A stretch of DNA of 64,000 nt, from contig NZ_CP145732.1 of the NCBI RefSeq assembly GCF_036884845.1, positions 2,170,001 to 2,234,000 on the forward strand, given 5' to 3'. Below, in pieces: positions 10,397 to 18,826 of the stretch. Numbering within the stretch: the stretch's first letter is position 1; each line of letters starts with the position of its first letter. The translations under genes and the position numbers were made by a program. The notes below the pieces were generated by a model. That model ran no database searches and was not told the DNA's origin. It was given only the letters and a program-made list of their open reading frames with translations. Origin of the DNA: Pseudomonas sp. MAG733B. Its GTDB lineage: Bacteria; Pseudomonadota; Gammaproteobacteria; Pseudomonadales; Pseudomonadaceae.

Positions 10397-11113
10397 ATGT
10401 CCAGTAGCTTTCATGCGTCGACAGTCGATTGGCTGGGTTGCTGGATCGCTACCGGGCAGGTCAAGCCCGGTGAAGCGCTCAAGGTCGAAGCCGATCTCGG
10501 CGAGCAACTCGGTGTCAGTCGCACGGTCATTCGCGAAGCCATCAAGACCCTGGTTGCCAAAGGCATGCTCGAAGTCGGGCCGAAGGTCGGTACACGGGTG
10601 TTGCCGGTGCGGCGCTGGAACCTCTTCGATCCGCAAGTCGTGGGTTGGTTGTCGCGCAGTGGTTTGCCGGAAAACTTCGTCGACGACTTGCTTGACCTGC
10701 GCCGCACCATTGAACCGATGGCGGTGCGCTGGGCCTGCGAACGCGCGACTGTCGCGCAGGTGGAGGCGATTTTGCTGGCCTACAACGCCCTGGCGCGGGC
10801 AGTGGACAGCGGCGTCGACTACAACCGTGCCGATCAGCTTTTCCACGAATGCATACTCGCCGCCAGCCACAATCAATTCATCGAACAAATGGTCCCGGCC
10901 CTCGGTGCTCTGTTGGCGGTGTGTTTCGAAGTTTCCGCTGCCGACCCCGACGAACTGCGTCGCACCCTGCCGATTCACAAGGACATGGCCGACGCCATCG
11001 CCGCCCGGGACGCCGCTCGGGGTGTCTGGGCCTGCATGACCCTGATCGACAACGCCGACCTGGCCATCAAGCGCTATTACCCGCAAGTCATGGCCGATAA
11101 AAAAGCCGGCTGA
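10397..11113 (+). CDS. GntR/FCD-family regulator, DgoR-like
   Basis: A 238-residue FadR-subfamily regulator with an N-terminal winged helix (LGEQLGVSRTVIREAIKTLVAKGMLEV) and a C-terminal FCD ligand domain (LRRTIEPMAVRWACERAT ... FHECILAASHN). The linker WNLFDPQVVGWL resembles the equivalent segment of E. coli DgoR, the galactonate repressor. ATG at 10397 has GAGG five bases upstream. It precedes the lactonase by 45 bases. The likely role is control of the galactose/arabinose genes downstream with a sugar acid as ligand, but the ligand is not shown by sequence. Confidence 0.85.
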   Translation: MSSSFHASTVDWLGCWIATGQVKPGEALKVEADLGEQLGVSRTVIREAIKTLVAKGMLEVGPKVGTRVLPVRRWNLFDPQVVGWLSRSGLPENFVDDLLDLRRTIEPMAVRWACERATVAQVEAILLAYNALARAVDSGVDYNRADQLFHECILAASHNQFIEQMVPALGALLAVCFEVSAADPDELRRTLPIHKDMADAIAARDAARGVWACMTLIDNADLAIKRYYPQVMADKKAG

Positions 11114-11158
11114 CAAAAAAGAACCACAGATAAAAACAAGAGCAATGCAGGAGGTTTC

Positions 11159-12034
11159 ATGACGTTGACCGCGGTTACCGAACACCGGGCGCAACTGGGC
11201 GAAGGTCCGTTCTGGGATGCGCCGACCCAGGCGCTGTATTGGGTGGACATCGCCGGCAAGCAAGCGCTGCGGCTGATCGGCGCGAATGTGCAGATCTGGC
11301 AGATGCCGGAGCACGTGTCGGCGTTCATTCCCTGCGCAAGCGGCGATGCGCTGGTGACGTTGAGCAGCGGCGTGTATCGGCTTGATCTGGATTCACCGGG
11401 CCTGGAACCGCGACTGACTTTGTTCTGCGTCGCCGACCCTCAGCCAGGCAATCGCGCCAACGAAGCCCGTTGCGATGCCCAGGGCCGGCTCTGGCTCGGC
11501 ACCATGCAAAACAACATCGGTGAACAGGGCGAAGACTTGCCTATCGAACGGCGTTCCGGCGGGTTGTTCCGCATTGATCGCGATGCACGGGTGACACCGC
11601 TGCTGCGAGGGCTGGGCATTCCCAATACGTTGCTCTGGAGCGATGACGCCACCACTGTGTATTTCGGCGACAGCCTCGACGGCACGTTGTATAGGCACTT
11701 CATTCGAACCGACGGCAGCCTCGAACCGGCGCAGACCTGGTTTGGCCCTCACACGCTCGGTGGTCCGGACGGTTCGGCGATGGATGCCGAGGGGTTTATC
11801 TGGAACGCCCGCTGGGACGGCAGTTGCCTGCTCAGGCTGACGCCGGACGGCAAAGTCGATCGGGTGATCGAACTTCCCGTCAGCCGCCCGACCAGTTGTG
11901 TATTCGGCGATGCTGACCTGAAGACCCTTTACATCACCAGTGCAGCGAGCCCGCTTGGGCATCCGCTGGATGGCTCGGTGTTGGCGATTCGCGTCGACGT
12001 ACCTGGAAAGCTGTGTACTCGATTCTCCGGATAA
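11159..12034 (+). CDS. SMP-30/gluconolactonase-family sugar lactonase
   Basis: A 291-residue six-bladed beta-propeller lactonase. The metal ligands are visible: Glu15 in LGEGPFWD, the Asn pair in GNRANEARCD (98/101), Asn156 in GIPNTLLWS and Asp204 in GGPDGSAMD. It should open an aldonolactone to the aldonate. Lying between a DgoR-like regulator and an SDR sugar dehydrogenase, it fits D-galactono-1,4-lactone or L-arabinono-lactone hydrolysis. AGGAGG precedes the ATG. Its stop codon abuts the palindrome of the next promoter. Confidence 0.88.
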   Translation: MTLTAVTEHRAQLGEGPFWDAPTQALYWVDIAGKQALRLIGANVQIWQMPEHVSAFIPCASGDALVTLSSGVYRLDLDSPGLEPRLTLFCVADPQPGNRANEARCDAQGRLWLGTMQNNIGEQGEDLPIERRSGGLFRIDRDARVTPLLRGLGIPNTLLWSDDATTVYFGDSLDGTLYRHFIRTDGSLEPAQTWFGPHTLGGPDGSAMDAEGFIWNARWDGSCLLRLTPDGKVDRVIELPVSRPTSCVFGDADLKTLYITSAASPLGHPLDGSVLAIRVDVPGKLCTRFSG

Positions 12035-12094
12035 ATCCCTAAATATGGGATGTAAATATATATATTGAGATTTTCTGCGGGCCGGGTTTATAGT
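12035..12094 (+). promoter_or_regulatory. Promoter of the SDR gene, twin of the dgoK promoter
   Basis: The 17-bp near-palindrome ATCCCT-N5-TGGGAT lies at 12035-12051. After 13 bases come TTGAGA (12065-12070), an 18-bp spacer and TATAGT (12089-12094). TATATATTGAGATTTTC (12059-12075) is identical to 24546-24562. The leader CAAAACAGGTGAAG (12132-12145) is also identical to that of dgoK. This indicates a common regulator. Confidence 0.8.
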
Positions 12095-12147
12095 CGGCTC
12101 CATCAGTTACACGCACTCACACTTAAAAAAACAAAACAGGTGAAGTG

Positions 12148-12978
12148 ATGCAGCGATCCATGGCTGAACCCCTTTCTTTGCCAGAGGCGCCCAATCCGCC
12201 CAAGGGCGAGCGCCTGAAAGACAAAGTGGTGCTGCTGACCGGCGCCGCCCAAGGCATCGGCGAGGCGATTGTCGCGGCCTTCGCGTCCCAGCAAGCCAAG
12301 CTGATCATCAGCGACATCCAGGCCGAAAAAGTCGAGAAGGTTGCGGCGCATTGGCGGGATAAAGGCGCCGATGTCGTGGCGATCAAGGCCGACGTTTCGC
12401 GTCAGCAGGATTTGCATGCGATGGCTAAATTGGCGGTCGAACGTCACGGGCGGATCGACGTGCTGGTCAACTGCGCCGGCATCAACGTATTCCGTGATCC
12501 GCTGGAAATGACCGAGGATGACTGGCACCGATGCTTCGCCATCGATCTCGATGGTGCCTGGTACGGCTGCAAGGCTGTATTGACGCAGATGATCGAGCAG
12601 GGCATCGGCAGCATCATCAACATCGCCTCCACCCATTCTTCCCACATCATTCCGGGTTGCTTTCCGTACCCGGTGGCCAAGCACGGTTTGCTCGGCCTGG
12701 CCCGCGCCTTGGGTATCGAGTACGCGCCGAAGGGCATTCGCGTAAACGCCATCGCACCGGGCTACATCGAAACACAACTGAACGTCGACTACTGGAACGG
12801 TTTTGCCGACCCTCACGCCGAGCGTCAGCGTGCCTTTGATCTGCACCCGCCCAAGCGCATCGGCCAGCCGCTCGAAGTGGCCATGACCGCCGTGTTCCTG
12901 GCCAGTGATGAAGCGCCGTTCATCAACGCCTCGTGTATCACCATCGATGGCGAACGCTCGGTGATGTACCACGACTGA
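12148..12978 (+). CDS. SDR-family sugar 1-dehydrogenase (probable D-galactose/L-arabinose 1-dehydrogenase)
   Basis: A 276-residue short-chain dehydrogenase with the cofactor motif TGAAQGIGEA, the NCAG motif and a catalytic Ser/Tyr/Lys set in STHSSH...YPVAKHG. The proposed reaction oxidises the C1 hydroxyl of the aldose to the lactone. This is inferred from the adjacent lactonase and AraFGH importer and from a promoter shared with dgoK. The start ATG at 12148 is chosen because it lies at the same place in the leader as the dgoK start; an overlapping in-frame GTG lies at 12145. L-arabinose as main substrate cannot be excluded. Confidence 0.8.
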   Translation: MQRSMAEPLSLPEAPNPPKGERLKDKVVLLTGAAQGIGEAIVAAFASQQAKLIISDIQAEKVEKVAAHWRDKGADVVAIKADVSRQQDLHAMAKLAVERHGRIDVLVNCAGINVFRDPLEMTEDDWHRCFAIDLDGAWYGCKAVLTQMIEQGIGSIINIASTHSSHIIPGCFPYPVAKHGLLGLARALGIEYAPKGIRVNAIAPGYIETQLNVDYWNGFADPHAERQRAFDLHPPKRIGQPLEVAMTAVFLASDEAPFINASCITIDGERSVMYHD

Positions 12979-13022
12979 GTGCCCGGGATTTCAGGCGCGT
13001 TACTACGACTAAAATCCAATCA

Positions 13023-13035
13023 TCATACGATATGA
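13023..13035. promoter_or_regulatory. Candidate operator before araF (TCATA-N3-TATGA)
   Basis: TCATACGATATGA is a palindrome with 5-bp arms, 72 bases before araF. It includes ATCATACGAT (13022-13031), one base different from the palindrome in front of the GntR gene. Confidence 0.4.
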
Positions 13036-13107
13036 CTATTGGCAGTATGGTTACACCGCTCCATGATTTTCAAAGAACACTCAACAAGAACAACAAGGAG
13101 TCAGCTT

Positions 13108-14112
13108 ATGAATCGTCGTCGTGCCATCCGTACCCTGTGCTGTGCCGCCCTGGCGGTTTCGGCGGTCAGCCTCAGCAGCACGCTGCTGGCGGCCGAGGAA
13201 GTGAAAATCGGTTTCCTGGTCAAGCAAGCGGAAGAGCCCTGGTTCCAGACCGAATGGGCGTTCGCCGAAAAGGCCGGCAAGGAGAAGGGCTTTACCCTGA
13301 TCAAGATCGCCGTGCCGGATGGCGAGAAAACCCTGTCGGCCATCGACAGCCTGGCGGCGAACGGCGCCAAGGGCTTCGTGATTTGCCCGCCGGACGTGTC
13401 CCTCGGCCCGGCGATCATGGCCAAGGCCAAGCTCAACGGGTTGAAAGTGATTGCTGTCGATGACCGTTTTGTCGACGCCAGCGGCAAGTTCATGGAAGAC
13501 GTGCCGTACCTCGGCATGGCCGCGTTCGAAGTTGGCCAGAAACAAGGCAGCGCCATGGCCACCGAAGCGAAAAAACGCGGCTGGGACTGGAAAGACACCT
13601 ACGCGGTGATCAACACCTACAACGAACTCGACACCGGCAAGAAACGCACCGATGGTTCGGTGAAAGCGTTGGAAGAAGCCGGCATGCCGAAAGACCACAT
13701 TCTGTTCTCGGCCCTGAAAACCCTCGACGTGCCGGGCAGCATGGACGCCACCAACTCGGCGCTGGTGAAACTGCCGGGCGCGGCGAAGAACCTGATCATC
13801 GGCGGCATGAACGACAACACCGTGCTTGGCGGCGTGCGCGCCACGGAAGCGGCCGGTTTCGCAGCAGCGAACGTGATCGGCATCGGCATCAACGGCACCG
13901 ATGCCATCGGCGAACTGAAAAAGCCCAACAGCGGTTTCTACGGCTCGATGCTGCCGAGCCCGCACATCGAGGGCTACAACACCGCCAGCATGATGTACGA
14001 GTGGGTCACCACCGGCAAAGAACCGGCGAAGTACACCGCCATGGACGACGTGACGCTGATCACCCGCGACAACTTCAAGCAGGAACTGGAAAAGATCGGC
14101 CTGTGGAACTGA
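13108..14112 (+). CDS. araF: Periplasmic L-arabinose/D-galactose-binding protein AraF
   Basis: A 334-residue sugar-binding protein with a signal peptide of about 28 residues. The mature sequence closely follows E. coli AraF: KIGFLVKQAEEPWFQTEW, IKIAVPDGEKTLSAIDSLAA, VIAVDDRFVDA, GMNDNTVLGGVRATE and DDVTLITRDNFKQELEKIGL. Known AraF proteins bind L-arabinose and also D-galactose and D-fucose, which fits the surrounding galactose genes. ATG at 13108 has AAGGAG upstream. It is the first gene of araFGH, in a separate unit from the SDR gene (129-base gap with an operator-like palindrome). Confidence 0.93.
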   Translation: MNRRRAIRTLCCAALAVSAVSLSSTLLAAEEVKIGFLVKQAEEPWFQTEWAFAEKAGKEKGFTLIKIAVPDGEKTLSAIDSLAANGAKGFVICPPDVSLGPAIMAKAKLNGLKVIAVDDRFVDASGKFMEDVPYLGMAAFEVGQKQGSAMATEAKKRGWDWKDTYAVINTYNELDTGKKRTDGSVKALEEAGMPKDHILFSALKTLDVPGSMDATNSALVKLPGAAKNLIIGGMNDNTVLGGVRATEAAGFAAANVIGIGINGTDAIGELKKPNSGFYGSMLPSPHIEGYNTASMMYEWVTTGKEPAKYTAMDDVTLITRDNFKQELEKIGLWN

Positions 14113-14176
14113 AGGCCGGTTGATTTCATCGGCAGCCCCGGCAACGGGGTTGCCTGATCTGTGTGATGAGGTGGTT

Positions 14177-15721
14177 ATGCACGCGCAAACACAAGTACAA
14201 CAACACAATGCCGGCGGCAGCTTGCGCTTCAACGGGATCGGCAAGACCTTTCCCGGGGTGAAGGCTTTGGACGGCATCAGCTTCGTCGCCCACCCGGGGC
14301 AGGTTCACGCGCTGATGGGCGAGAACGGCGCGGGTAAGTCGACGCTGCTGAAAATTCTCGGCGGCGCCTACATCCCGAGCAGCGGCGACCTGCAGATCGG
14401 CGATCAGACGATGGCCTTCAAATCCACCGCTGACAGCATCGGCAGTGGCGTCGCGGTGATCCATCAGGAGTTGCACCTGGTGCCGGAAATGACCGTGGCG
14501 GAAAACCTGTTTCTCGGCCATCTGCCGGCCAGTTTCGGCCTGATCAATCGCGGCACTTTGCGTCAGCAAGCACTGGCCTGCCTCAAGGGCCTGGCTGACG
14601 AAATCGATCCGCAGGAGAAAGTCGGGCGCCTGTCCCTCGGGCAACGGCAACTGGTGGAAATCGCCAAGGCCTTGTCCCGTGGCGCCCACGTGATCGCGTT
14701 CGACGAACCCACCAGCAGCCTGTCGGCGCGGGAGATCGATCGCTTGATGGCGATCATCGGCCGCCTGCGCGACGAAGGCAAAGTGGTGCTATACGTCTCC
14801 CATCGCATGGAAGAAGTATTCCGTATCTGTAACGCAGTGACGGTGTTCAAGGACGGCCGTTACGTGCGTACCTTCGAAGACATGAGCGAGCTGACCCACG
14901 ATCAATTGGTCACGTGCATGGTCGGTCGCGACATCCAGGACATCTACGACTATCGCTCGCGCCCGCGTGGTGCGGTGGCGTTGAAGGTCGATGGCCTGCT
15001 GGGGCCGGGCCTGCGCGAACCGGTGAGTTTCGAGGCGCACAAAGGCGAGATTCTCGGATTGTTCGGTCTGGTCGGCGCGGGTCGAACCGAACTGTTTCGC
15101 CTGCTCAGCGGTCTGGAGCGCAACAGCGCCGGTCGCCTTGAGCTGCGCGGCCATGAATTGAAATTGCGTTCGCCCCGCGATGCGATTGCGGCGGGGATTC
15201 TCCTGTGTCCCGAGGACCGCAAGAAGGAAGGCATCCTGCCGTTGGCGAGCGTTGCCGAGAACATCAATATCAGCGCCCGTGGTGCGAATTCCACCTTCGG
15301 TTGTCTGTTGCGTGGTCTGTGGGAAAAGGCCAACGCCGATAAACAGATCAAGGCGCTCAAGGTAAAAACACCGCACGCCGGGCAGCAGATCAAGTTTCTC
15401 TCCGGCGGCAATCAGCAGAAGGCCATTCTCGGTCGCTGGCTGTCGATGCCGATGAAGGTCTTGCTGCTCGATGAGCCGACGCGGGGCATCGACATCGGTG
15501 CCAAGGCCGAGATCTACCAGATCATTCACAACCTGGCGGCCAGTGGCATTTCGGTGATCGTGGTGTCCAGCGACCTGATGGAAGTGATGGGCATTTCCGA
15601 CCGCATCCTGGTGCTGTGTGAAGGCGCACTGCGTGGCGAACTGAGCCGCGAACAGGCCAATGAATCCAACCTGCTGCAACTGGCTTTGCCGCGCCAACGC
15701 GCTGACGGCGTGGCGAACTGA
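14177..15721 (+). CDS. araG: Sugar ABC transporter ATP-binding protein AraG
   Basis: A 514-residue protein with two ABC domains, typical of carbohydrate-uptake family 2. The first has Walker A GENGAGKST, signature LSLGQRQLVEIAKAL and Walker B VIAFDEPTSSL. The second has a degenerate loop GLVGAGRTELFRLLSG, LSGGNQQKAILGRWL and VLLLDEPTRGIDIGAK. Such asymmetry is normal in AraG, MglA and RbsA. The chosen start is ATG 14177 (MHAQTQ), preceded by GAGGTGG. The 64-base gap to araF and the 9-base gap to araH indicate one operon. Confidence 0.92.
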   Translation: MHAQTQVQQHNAGGSLRFNGIGKTFPGVKALDGISFVAHPGQVHALMGENGAGKSTLLKILGGAYIPSSGDLQIGDQTMAFKSTADSIGSGVAVIHQELHLVPEMTVAENLFLGHLPASFGLINRGTLRQQALACLKGLADEIDPQEKVGRLSLGQRQLVEIAKALSRGAHVIAFDEPTSSLSAREIDRLMAIIGRLRDEGKVVLYVSHRMEEVFRICNAVTVFKDGRYVRTFEDMSELTHDQLVTCMVGRDIQDIYDYRSRPRGAVALKVDGLLGPGLREPVSFEAHKGEILGLFGLVGAGRTELFRLLSGLERNSAGRLELRGHELKLRSPRDAIAAGILLCPEDRKKEGILPLASVAENINISARGANSTFGCLLRGLWEKANADKQIKALKVKTPHAGQQIKFLSGGNQQKAILGRWLSMPMKVLLLDEPTRGIDIGAKAEIYQIIHNLAASGISVIVVSSDLMEVMGISDRILVLCEGALRGELSREQANESNLLQLALPRQRADGVAN

Positions 15722-15730
15722 GAGGTGACT

Positions 15731-16702
15731 ATGATGACAACCCAAAATGAAACCCTGCCGACTGCACGCAAACCCCTGGACCTGCGGCGCTTTCTCGATG
15801 ACTGGGTGATGTTGCTGGCGGCCGTCGGGATCTTCGTGCTCTGCACCTTGCTGATCGACAACTTCCTTTCGCCGCTGAACATGCGCGGCCTCGGTCTGGC
15901 GATTTCCACCACCGGGATTGCCGCTTGCACCATGTTGTATTGCCTGGCGTCCGGGCATTTCGATTTGTCGGTGGGTTCGGTGATTGCCTGCGCGGGCGTG
16001 GTCGCGGCGGTGGTGATGCGCGACACCGACAGCGTCTTTCTCGGCGTCAGCGCGGCGCTGGTGATGGGGCTGATCGTCGGTCTGATCAACGGCATCGTGA
16101 TCGCCAAGCTGCGGGTCAATGCGTTGATCACCACGCTGGCGACCATGCAGATCGTCCGTGGTCTGGCCTACATCTTCGCCAACGGCAAAGCGGTTGGGGT
16201 GTCGCAGGAATCGTTCTTCGTGTTCGGCAACGGTCAGTTGTTCGGCGTGCCGGTGCCGATCCTGATCACCATTGTCTGTTTCCTGTTCTTCGGTTGGCTG
16301 CTGAATTACACCACCTATGGCCGCAACACCATGGCCATCGGCGGCAACCAGGAAGCGGCACTGCTGGCCGGGGTCAACGTTGACCGGACCAAGATCATCA
16401 TCTTCGCCGTGCACGGCGTGATCGGCGCACTGGCCGGGGTGATCCTCGCTTCGCGCATGACCTCCGGCCAGCCAATGATCGGCCAGGGTTTTGAACTGAC
16501 GGTGATCTCGGCTTGCGTGTTGGGCGGTGTGTCGTTGAGCGGCGGGATCGGCATGATCCGGCACGTGATTGCCGGGGTGCTGATTCTGGCGATCATCGAG
16601 AATGCGATGAACCTGAAGAACATTGATACGTTCTACCAGTATGTGATTCGTGGATCGATTTTGCTGTTGGCAGTGGTGATTGACCGATTGAAACAGCGCT
16701 AA
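15731..16702 (+). CDS. araH: Sugar ABC transporter permease AraH
   Basis: A 323-residue inner-membrane permease of the AraH/RbsC family with about eight to ten hydrophobic segments. The ASGHFDLSVGSVIACAGVV motif and the conserved cytoplasmic loop TTYGRNTMAIGGNQEAALLAGV (the contact to the ATPase) are present. ATG at 15731 follows AGAGG by five bases; the adjacent ATG at 15734 is also possible. It forms the import channel with AraG and AraF. A REPIN and a short terminator-like hairpin follow. Confidence 0.92.
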   Translation: MMTTQNETLPTARKPLDLRRFLDDWVMLLAAVGIFVLCTLLIDNFLSPLNMRGLGLAISTTGIAACTMLYCLASGHFDLSVGSVIACAGVVAAVVMRDTDSVFLGVSAALVMGLIVGLINGIVIAKLRVNALITTLATMQIVRGLAYIFANGKAVGVSQESFFVFGNGQLFGVPVPILITIVCFLFFGWLLNYTTYGRNTMAIGGNQEAALLAGVNVDRTKIIIFAVHGVIGALAGVILASRMTSGQPMIGQGFELTVISACVLGGVSLSGGIGMIRHVIAGVLILAIIENAMNLKNIDTFYQYVIRGSILLLAVVIDRLKQR

Positions 16703-16727
16703 GATTTACATGACCTGACTGACGCCT

Positions 16728-16816
16728 TCGCTGGCAAGCCAGCTCCCACAGTAATTGATGTCGTACACAAAATTTATGTTCGACATGGAAATCTGTGGGA
16801 GCTGGCTTGCCAGCGA
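16728..16816. repeat. REPIN (CTGGCAAGCCAGCTCCCAC type)
   Basis: Inverted REP copies at 16728-16751 and 16793-16816 share the core CTGGCAAGCCAGCTCCCAC and lie directly downstream of araH. Confidence 0.9.
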
Positions 16817-16817
16817 T

Positions 16818-16844
16818 TGACCGCGTAGCGGTCACGGCTTTTTT
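16818..16844 (+). terminator. Terminator-like hairpin after araH
   Basis: TGACCGC-gta-GCGGTCA (16818-16834) is followed by CGGC and a run of six T. It probably ends the araFGH transcript. Confidence 0.6.
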
Positions 16845-16914
16845 ACCGTCCCTTCCGTCACTTTCCTTAAAAATCCCTTGCCCGTTCTGACCCGTTTCGG
16901 TTATCACTTTGTAC

Positions 16915-17628
16915 ATGATTAGACAGGTACGATTTGACAAGAAACAACGGGTGGTCGACGAACTCATCCGGCGCATCGAAAGCGGCCTCCTGGAGGACGG
17001 CTTTCAGTTGCCGGGCGAGCATCAGTTGGCTCAAGAATTCAAAGTCAGCCGAGGAACTTTGCGTGAAGCCCTGGCCGAATTGAAACGGCGCAATTACATC
17101 GCGACGCAAAGCGGGGTGGGCTCCATCGTCACGTTCGACGGTGTGGTGCTCGACCAGCGCAGCGGCTGGGCCCAGGCCCTGGCCGATAGCGGCGCACTGG
17201 TCAACACCGAAGTGCTGCGGCTGGAGGCGGTGACTCGTCCTGACCTGTTGCCGCGTTTCGGCACCGACCAGTTCATCACCCTCGACCGCCGTCGCCGATC
17301 CAACGACGGCACGCTGGTTTCCCTTGAACGCTCATTGATGCCCGCCAGCGGAGGCCTGGAAAGCTTGCCGCGGGTTGGCCTGATCGACAATTCCCTGACC
17401 ATCACCCTGGCCGCCTACGGCTATATCGGTGAGCGTGGCGATCAATGGATCGGCGCCGAACCGTTGAATGAACAGGACGCCGAACTGCTGGGCCGCCCGG
17501 TCGGCACGGTGTTCCTCAAGGCTTTGCGCACCACCTACGACCGGCAAAACCGCTTCATGGAGCAAGTGGAAAGTCTGCTCGACCCTGTGCATTTTCGCCT
17601 GCACCTGCAATTTGGAACGTCGAAATGA
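16915..17628 (+). CDS. GntR/UTRA-family regulator (YegW-like)
   Basis: A 237-residue regulator with an N-terminal winged helix (LPGEHQLAQEFKVSRGTLREALAELKRR) and a C-terminal UTRA-type ligand domain (SLERSLMPASGG ... DPVHFRLHLQF). ATG at 16915 is the first good start, but no Shine-Dalgarno precedes it and it overlaps TGTACA, so a leaderless message is possible. The stop codon overlaps the next start (ATGA), coupling it to the ADP-ribosylglycohydrolase gene. The order regulator, glycohydrolase, transporter, PfkB kinase parallels E. coli yegTUVW. Confidence 0.85.
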   Translation: MIRQVRFDKKQRVVDELIRRIESGLLEDGFQLPGEHQLAQEFKVSRGTLREALAELKRRNYIATQSGVGSIVTFDGVVLDQRSGWAQALADSGALVNTEVLRLEAVTRPDLLPRFGTDQFITLDRRRRSNDGTLVSLERSLMPASGGLESLPRVGLIDNSLTITLAAYGYIGERGDQWIGAEPLNEQDAELLGRPVGTVFLKALRTTYDRQNRFMEQVESLLDPVHFRLHLQFGTSK

Positions 17629-18623
17629 CTGCGCTCAATCGTGCCTTGGGCGCGTTCTACGGCTTGGCTTTGGGTGATGCGCTGGGCATGCCGACCCAGT
17701 CTTTAAGTCGCGCTGAAATCCAGGTTCGCTTTGGCGAAATCACAGCCCTTGAAGACGCCGGCCCCGATCAACCGATCGCCGCCAACATGCCCAAGGGCTC
17801 GATCACCGACGACACCGAACAGGCGATTCTGGTCGGCCAGTTGTTGATTGACGGTAAGGGCAAGATCGAACCGTCGGTACTCGCCCAGCGTTTGATCGAA
17901 TGGGAAGCGGTGATGCAGGCCAAGGGTTCGCAGGACCTGCTTGGCCCTTCGACCAAACGTGCGATCGAGATGATCCTCGCCGGCCATTCGCCGGAAGAGG
18001 CGGGGCGCTACGGCACTACCAATGGTGCGGCCATGCGCATCACGCCGGTCGGGATCGCGGCAGATGTCGCCGATCCTAAACGGTTCATCGACGCTGTGGT
18101 TCAAGCCTGTCAGGTCACCCACAACACCACACTGGGGATCTCCAGTGCGGCGGCGGTGGCGGCGGTAGTGTCCGCCGGGATCAACGGCATGGACCTGGGC
18201 GAGGCGTTGAACCTCGGCCAGCAAATCGCCCAGCAAGCGGAAAGCCACGGCCACTGGGTTGCCGGTGGACGCATTGCCTCGCGCATCAGTTGGGCAAGAA
18301 GCATCAGCGTCGACCGCGACAACGGCTTGCTGGCGGATTTGCTGTACGACGTGATCGGCACCTCGGTGGCGTCGCAGGAGTCGGTGGTGGTGTCGTTTGC
18401 CCTGGCCCAGCAGGTGGCCATCGGCGAAATGAATGCCTTCGACGCACTGTGCATGGCCGCCAGCCTTGGCGGCGACACCGACACCATTGCGGCGATTCTC
18501 GGCGCGATGCTCGGGGCCTGTCTGGGTCTTGAAAGTTGGCCGGTGGAGATGATCGCCACGGTCAAGGCTGTCAATGATCTGGAGCTGGAGCCTTTGGTGA
18601 CAGGACTTCTTGCTTTGCGTTGA
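17625..18623 (+). CDS. ADP-ribosylglycohydrolase-family protein (YegU-like)
   Basis: A 332-residue all-helical DraG/ARH-fold protein. The metal-binding signatures are intact: GLALGDALGMPTQ near the N-terminus, SITDDTEQ around residue 60 and GGDTDTIAAILGAMLG near residue 285. Characterised family members hydrolyse N- or O-glycosidic bonds to ADP-ribose. Next to a nucleobase-type permease and a PfkB sugar kinase, it more likely cleaves an imported nucleoside or ribosyl compound than a modified protein, but this is inference. It overlaps the regulator by four bases. Confidence 0.85.
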   Translation: MTALNRALGAFYGLALGDALGMPTQSLSRAEIQVRFGEITALEDAGPDQPIAANMPKGSITDDTEQAILVGQLLIDGKGKIEPSVLAQRLIEWEAVMQAKGSQDLLGPSTKRAIEMILAGHSPEEAGRYGTTNGAAMRITPVGIAADVADPKRFIDAVVQACQVTHNTTLGISSAAAVAAVVSAGINGMDLGEALNLGQQIAQQAESHGHWVAGGRIASRISWARSISVDRDNGLLADLLYDVIGTSVASQESVVVSFALAQQVAIGEMNAFDALCMAASLGGDTDTIAAILGAMLGACLGLESWPVEMIATVKAVNDLELEPLVTGLLALR

Positions 18624-18634
18624 TTATCAGGTCT

Positions 18635-18766
18635 TGTGGCGAGGGAGCTTGCTCCCGCTCGACTGCGCAGCAGTCGCAAAACCAATATGTGCGAAGTATT
18701 GAACCATCGCGATTGCAGGTTTTGGGGCCGCTACGCAGCCCAGCGGGAGCAAGCTCCCTCGCCACA
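18635..18766. repeat. REPIN (GGCGAGGGAGCTTGCTCCC type)
   Basis: Inverted REP copies at 18635-18659 and 18742-18766 lie around an 82-base spacer between the glycohydrolase and permease genes. The same type recurs at 23766. Confidence 0.9.
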
Positions 18767-18826
18767 GGGTTGTGTCGACTTCCGTAATTGCCCACAACCA
18801 CAAAAATGGCAACAGGAGCATTTTTC

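Noticed and set aside
10397..16702. A complete oxidative L-arabinose pathway
   Set aside because: AraFGH is present, but the L-arabonate dehydratase, KDA dehydratase and semialdehyde dehydrogenase genes are absent. The twin promoter points to the galactonate genes instead.
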